A stretch of 64,000 bases of DNA, taken from the NCBI GenBank assembly GCA_947561715.1, contig OX387204.1, forward strand, positions 17,055,001-17,119,000, written 5' to 3'. This document shows, piece by piece, positions 60,901 to 64,000 of the stretch (positions within the stretch are counted from its first letter, which is position 1; each line of letters begins with the position of its first letter). The DNA is from Ascidia mentula (Eukaryota > Chordata > Ascidiacea > Phlebobranchia > Ascidiidae). Below the pieces are notes generated by a model. That model had not been told where the DNA came from and made no database searches. It saw only the letters and a list, made by a program, of their open reading frames with translations. A program made the translations under genes and the position numbers.

Positions 60901-61117
60901 ATGGTGCAAAATGCGGTAAATGCTTTTTCTTTCCCCCGAGTTATTTTAACTTGTGTTAACTTCATTTGTTACATTTGTCTAGGAGCAATATATATTCTTG
61001 CACCACTTGATTGCACAAAGTGTTGAATGTTGCGAAACCCAAACAAATGTTTCTAGATTGAACGAAAACGTTGAGCAACTTAAATGGTTTGTGACCTGCA
61101 TACAAAAAACTGATTAG
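54960..61117 (+). CDS. copy 7: CTLD-Ig receptor phosphatase, type B
   Basis: Signal peptide 54960-55020 (three codons shorter than the others), CTLD 55064-55270, 55376-about 55460, last exon to 55849, Ig a 55902-56184, b 56251-56359 and 56703-56884, d 57113-57224 and 57341-57540, e 57595-57706 and 57765-57946, f 58003-58114 and 58192-58382, g plus transmembrane 58447-58558 and 58620-58991, tail 59057-59156 and 59224-59333, PTP 59450-61117. Ig c is absent. All exons after the CTLD are open. The last CTLD exon has TAG 55642 and TAA 55672 if spliced as in copy 1; an acceptor-like tttaag ends at 55675 in the right phase and would avoid both. So it is either a gene with a shortened CTLD or a recent pseudogene. 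The phosphatase lacks the WPD aspartate. Confidence 0.7.
55902..58991 (+). other. Ig array and membrane segment of copy 7 (a, b, d, e, f, g)
   Basis: Six modules. The intron 56885-57112 joins the region before Ig c (acacagcaaaattc) to the end of the intron before Ig d (aaatcaccttgttttag), so the two exons of Ig c and their introns were removed in one event without change of phase. The last exon carries WFIPTVIGLSVLIILL and a Lys-Trp-Arg end. Confidence 0.75.
59450..61117 (+). other. type B PTP of copy 7
   Basis: Exons 59450-59537, 60026-60099, 60154-60288, 60345-60491, 60549-60709, 60780-60915 and 60983-61117, all open. Motifs: [65 protein letters not shown], end FVTCIQKTD. The nucleophile and P-loop Arg are kept but the general acid Asp is Gly. 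By known PTP chemistry such a domain binds phosphotyrosine but turns it over poorly or not at all. Confidence 0.82.
59642..59799. mobile_element. MITE-like element in an intron of copy 7
   Basis: Same element and intron as in copies 2, 4 and 5, slightly shortened in the left arm. Confidence 0.6.
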
Positions 61118-62791
61118 CATAAAATGTAAATCATGCACTCACAGTTCACCTTCTTGAAGTGACGTCATCAACGAGATATACAGCTCGTTGAAGTTGTCTG
61201 ACGTCATAGCTTCAACAAAGCCGACAAAGAATTGAACTCTTTAATATTCAGATTTTTTTCTACGTTGGGATTTTCGGTGTTCAAATCCGCGTTCGGGACA
61301 ATTGCCCAAATGTCACAATCTCCCAAGAATCAGCTTAAAATTAACAATTCGTAATTGTGACACCTGTGACTCGACGAGACGCCGTTAGATATGTTTTAAA
61401 ATTTGTGTCTCAAAATTGTCAAGGTTGTTGACGTAAATCTGCCTGGGATTGTAGTTTTGAAAAACATTGTAAGTTAATTACGTGAACCACTTATTCTATG
61501 TCATGCAAAACATCCTTTTGCGTTTTATATTTCTTCAATGACTTCAATGAGTTTCTTATCTGTGCTGCTACACCTGTACTTATGTTCAAAAATACACTTT
61601 TTTTTATACCGAAATTAAAAATATTTATTAGAACTTGTTCTATTACTATGTGAAGTCTGAACAACGATCATACAAACAGCTCAGTTGAGGTCGTTCCCAC
61701 AACTACGTGCAAAGATTAAAATGCCAAACCTATGAAGACCAGTTTTATTATTATTAGATTTGCGTATTAACATTTTTCCCATAAAGACATAAATTCTACA
61801 TGTTGTGCCTCTCTACACACTGACTAACAGCTAATGTCACGGTTGATGATAATGGAAAAGTTTAGTAGCTGATCTAGCTTAGGGCCAGTATAGGCGGCCC
61901 CTAAAGTTCACGAAACGGTTTTGGGAGGACGCTTTAAGCCTCGGGTCTTTGTGAAATTGTAACGTAATATTGCATATGTAGGTTTATTTGCAATGTTGCT
62001 TGAGTCGTGTTGTATCATCGCAGAGTCATGTTAATTTATTAAAAACAAAGCATAAGAAACGTAATCGTTCTCATACAATCTTTTAAGAGCATTAGTCCTA
62101 ACTGGGACAGCAAGTGTGAAAAAATTCTGACTACTACGATTCAAAGTTTAAGTACCACTCTCACATTCAACAACTACATTTGTGAATATTGAAACCAAAC
62201 CAGACATGAATTGGAAACGTTGCTGACGTAGATTTGATGTCGAACAAGTATTAATTTTTAGGACTAATGATCAGTCGTATCTCGTTTGTGAGGGCCGCTG
62301 TGACCCAAACAAACCACCCACGCAACAACTATTCCCACGGCAAAAAGCAACCTGAACAATGGCATATTTGCATTGCAAGATATTTTAAGCCTTGCATTGT
62401 GAATATTTTGGATCAATCCAAACAGCAGGTTAACTTAAAGCTGCTATGTCGAAATATATCTCTTCATATACATAAGGAATGGTTCTTATCCCTTAGAAAA
62501 TCCGTGTGCAAATACCTTTTTTTTGAAGGTGTAGCCAGTGATTTTTCTGTTACATTACGCACTCACGTTTATTCGGTATCATTAACTCGGGTAACTTTGA
62601 CAGTGAAGGATTACTTTCTTTGCATTCGCATGAAAGTTGTCCTCTTTGAAAACATGTTCCTTTCTTGAATAATGTGTTGACATCTTTTTGTGAGCACCAA
62701 TGACAGGAGCAGTATTTTGTTATTTTCAACAGATCTCACCTTTCAAGAAAATTTAAACATTAATGTCTTAGTATTTAGCATTCAAGTAAAG
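61118..62791 (+). other. spacer between copies 7 and 8
   Basis: Type B downstream block with TGACGTCA at 61160-61167 and 61199-61206, followed by the upstream block in the version of copies 1 to 3 (shared open frame from 62267). No gene supported. Confidence 0.5.
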
Positions 62792-63555
62792 ATGTCAGAA
62801 GCAGCAGACAGTTGTGTGATGATCTGGACATTGTTTTTGTTGATTTCTCAAGAGTTTGGCTGTAAGTGTTTTATTTAACTATTTTGATTCAAGAAATGTA
62901 CAAGTTCATTGTGAGCAAGGCAGTTATCGTTCCATTGTAGGTTCCTCATCGAAACCATGCACATATCGTTTCTTTTCAATGTCCAATGACAAACGAACTT
63001 GGCAGGATGCGAAGGAACGATGTATTGAGCTTGGTGGAAACCTTGCGAGAATTCCTGATGCCGAAACACAAAACAGACTTATTCGTCTTGCAAACAACAA
63101 TAATACAATGCGTAAAAAAACATTTGTACTAACTTAAAACTGTTTGGATATTTTTTCCAATAAAATTGATCACGCCATTCAGAAACGGAAAGCAATTTTT
63201 TTTTCTTGTTTTCCAGCTTGTTTTTTAGGTGGTAGACGTTTTGGAGACAAATTTTCGTGGCCGGACGGAGTTGTTTTTTGCCAGTGGAAAGAAACAGGTT
63301 TTCGTTTCGTAAATATTTTTCATGAATTATTGGCTAACCCATATTAATTACCATGATTAAAGTTTTAATTTAAGTAAAAAATTATTCAAAAACTTCTTAT
63401 ATATCCTATCTTATATTTTTGAACCAAGTGGACAAAGAATGAATAGATAACAATCATGACTATATTAGTCAAAAATATCCTAAGAAAACATGTCGTTCGT
63501 TTCTTACGGTTTAAGGTTATGGTTTGACTGGTATGCCACAAATGTCTTGGACCGG
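62792..63555 (+). pseudogene. copy 8: start of another receptor gene, broken in the CTLD
   Basis: Signal peptide exon 62792-62861 (MSEAADSCVMIW), CTLD exons 62905-63111 and 63217-about 63300 (FGDKFSWPDGVVFCQWKE), then part of the last CTLD exon with a TAA at 63512 shared with copies 6 and 7. Homology ends at GACCGG (63555), where others continue TAAAGAATATACAGC. Either an element is inserted here and the gene resumes beyond the window, or the gene is cut by a rearrangement. Confidence 0.65.
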
Positions 63556-64000
63556 AGTAGTAAAGGGTGACAGAGTAGAGAACGGGGAGAACTTCCTTCC
63601 TGTCTCTCTGTTACTCTTTCCGGTTAGGGAGACAGGAAAGAGTACTCCTTCCGTTCTCTTTCGTATGCATTTCAAAGGGGGACATGTGTCAGGGAGATAC
63701 TCACAGTTACTCATGAGCCTTCCGGTCTTGATTGGGAGTAAAATTAGATTATCCTATTGTTTGTCTCTTTCCGGTGTCGCAATCGTGATTCTATTTTTAT
63801 CTTGAGCGTGTGAACTTTGTTTGAGATGTCCTCGCCAAGGAATTCGAGGTCACACGCAGTTCACTGTGTGGTCGTGTGGCGTTTGTGAAACTATCTGGTG
63901 AATGGTTTCCTGAATTGGACCGTTATTTCTAATGACGTTGTGATGACATGATTGATGACGTGGTCGACAAACGATCTTGTCAATCACTTGTGAATTGCTC
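63556..64000. other. unrelated GC-richer DNA at the window end
   Basis: Composition differs sharply from the rest. It contains an imperfect hairpin (cttcctgtctctctgttact against gggagacaggaaag, about 63593-63640). The open frame 63524-63805 has no recognisable domain. No element end can be seen because the window stops. Confidence 0.4.

Noticed and set aside
1-64000. tRNA, rRNA or CRISPR features
   Set aside because: None seen on either strand; repeats present are gene duplications, a minisatellite and inverted-repeat elements.

Overview
The window looks like genomic DNA of an invertebrate chordate, most likely an ascidian tunicate of the Ciona type. The evidence is AT-rich DNA, many short GT-AG introns (some only about 43 nt), and multi-exon genes combining C-type lectin, immunoglobulin and tyrosine-phosphatase domains. 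The species is inferred from style, not from a recognised reference gene. Exon limits below were read by eye from splice sites and reading frame and from agreement between the copies; none was checked against transcripts.

Almost the whole window is one expanded, rearranged family of receptor-type protein tyrosine phosphatase (RPTP) genes. The basic protein is: signal peptide, one C-type lectin-like domain (CTLD, three exons), up to seven Ig-like domains (modules a to g), one transmembrane segment, cytoplasmic tyrosine phosphatase (PTP). Two cytoplasmic types exist. Type A has a D1 with every catalytic motif ([15 protein letters not shown]) plus a D2 that has lost the catalytic cysteine. Type B has a single PTP that keeps the CX5R loop (HCSGG(A/I)GRTG) but carries WPG(C/H/F)G in place of WPD, so the general acid is missing in every copy, and it ends in a short tail.

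Layout: copy 1 (+, 581-7385, type A, open); a relic-rich spacer; copy 2 (+, 11226-17193, type B, damaged); copy 3 (-, 26175-18514, type A, complete, all seven Ig modules); a mirrored relic block (about 27300-30310); a 20-bp minisatellite (30655-31045) and an orphan type B 3' end (31131-31455); a spacer with a C2H2 zinc-finger gene (-, 32524-33466), zinc-finger fragments and a hAT-type MITE; copy 4 (-, 42600-38317, type B lacking its 5' half) head to head with copy 5 (+, 42703-45162, type B lacking more of its 5' part); then a direct array with a period of about 8 kb: copy 6 (+, 46779-53363, type A front joined to a type B catalytic end), copy 7 (+, 54960-61117, type B), and copy 8 (+, from 62792, broken off at 63555 by unrelated GC-richer DNA).

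The copies differ by loss of whole Ig modules (phase 1-1 cassettes), a fused exon, a chimeric phosphatase domain, inversions and truncations. The locus therefore looks like a fast-evolving receptor cluster of the kind used in allorecognition or innate immunity, with one ectodomain design coupled either to a probably active or to a probably inactive phosphatase. The immune role is inference; the architecture is read directly from the sequence.
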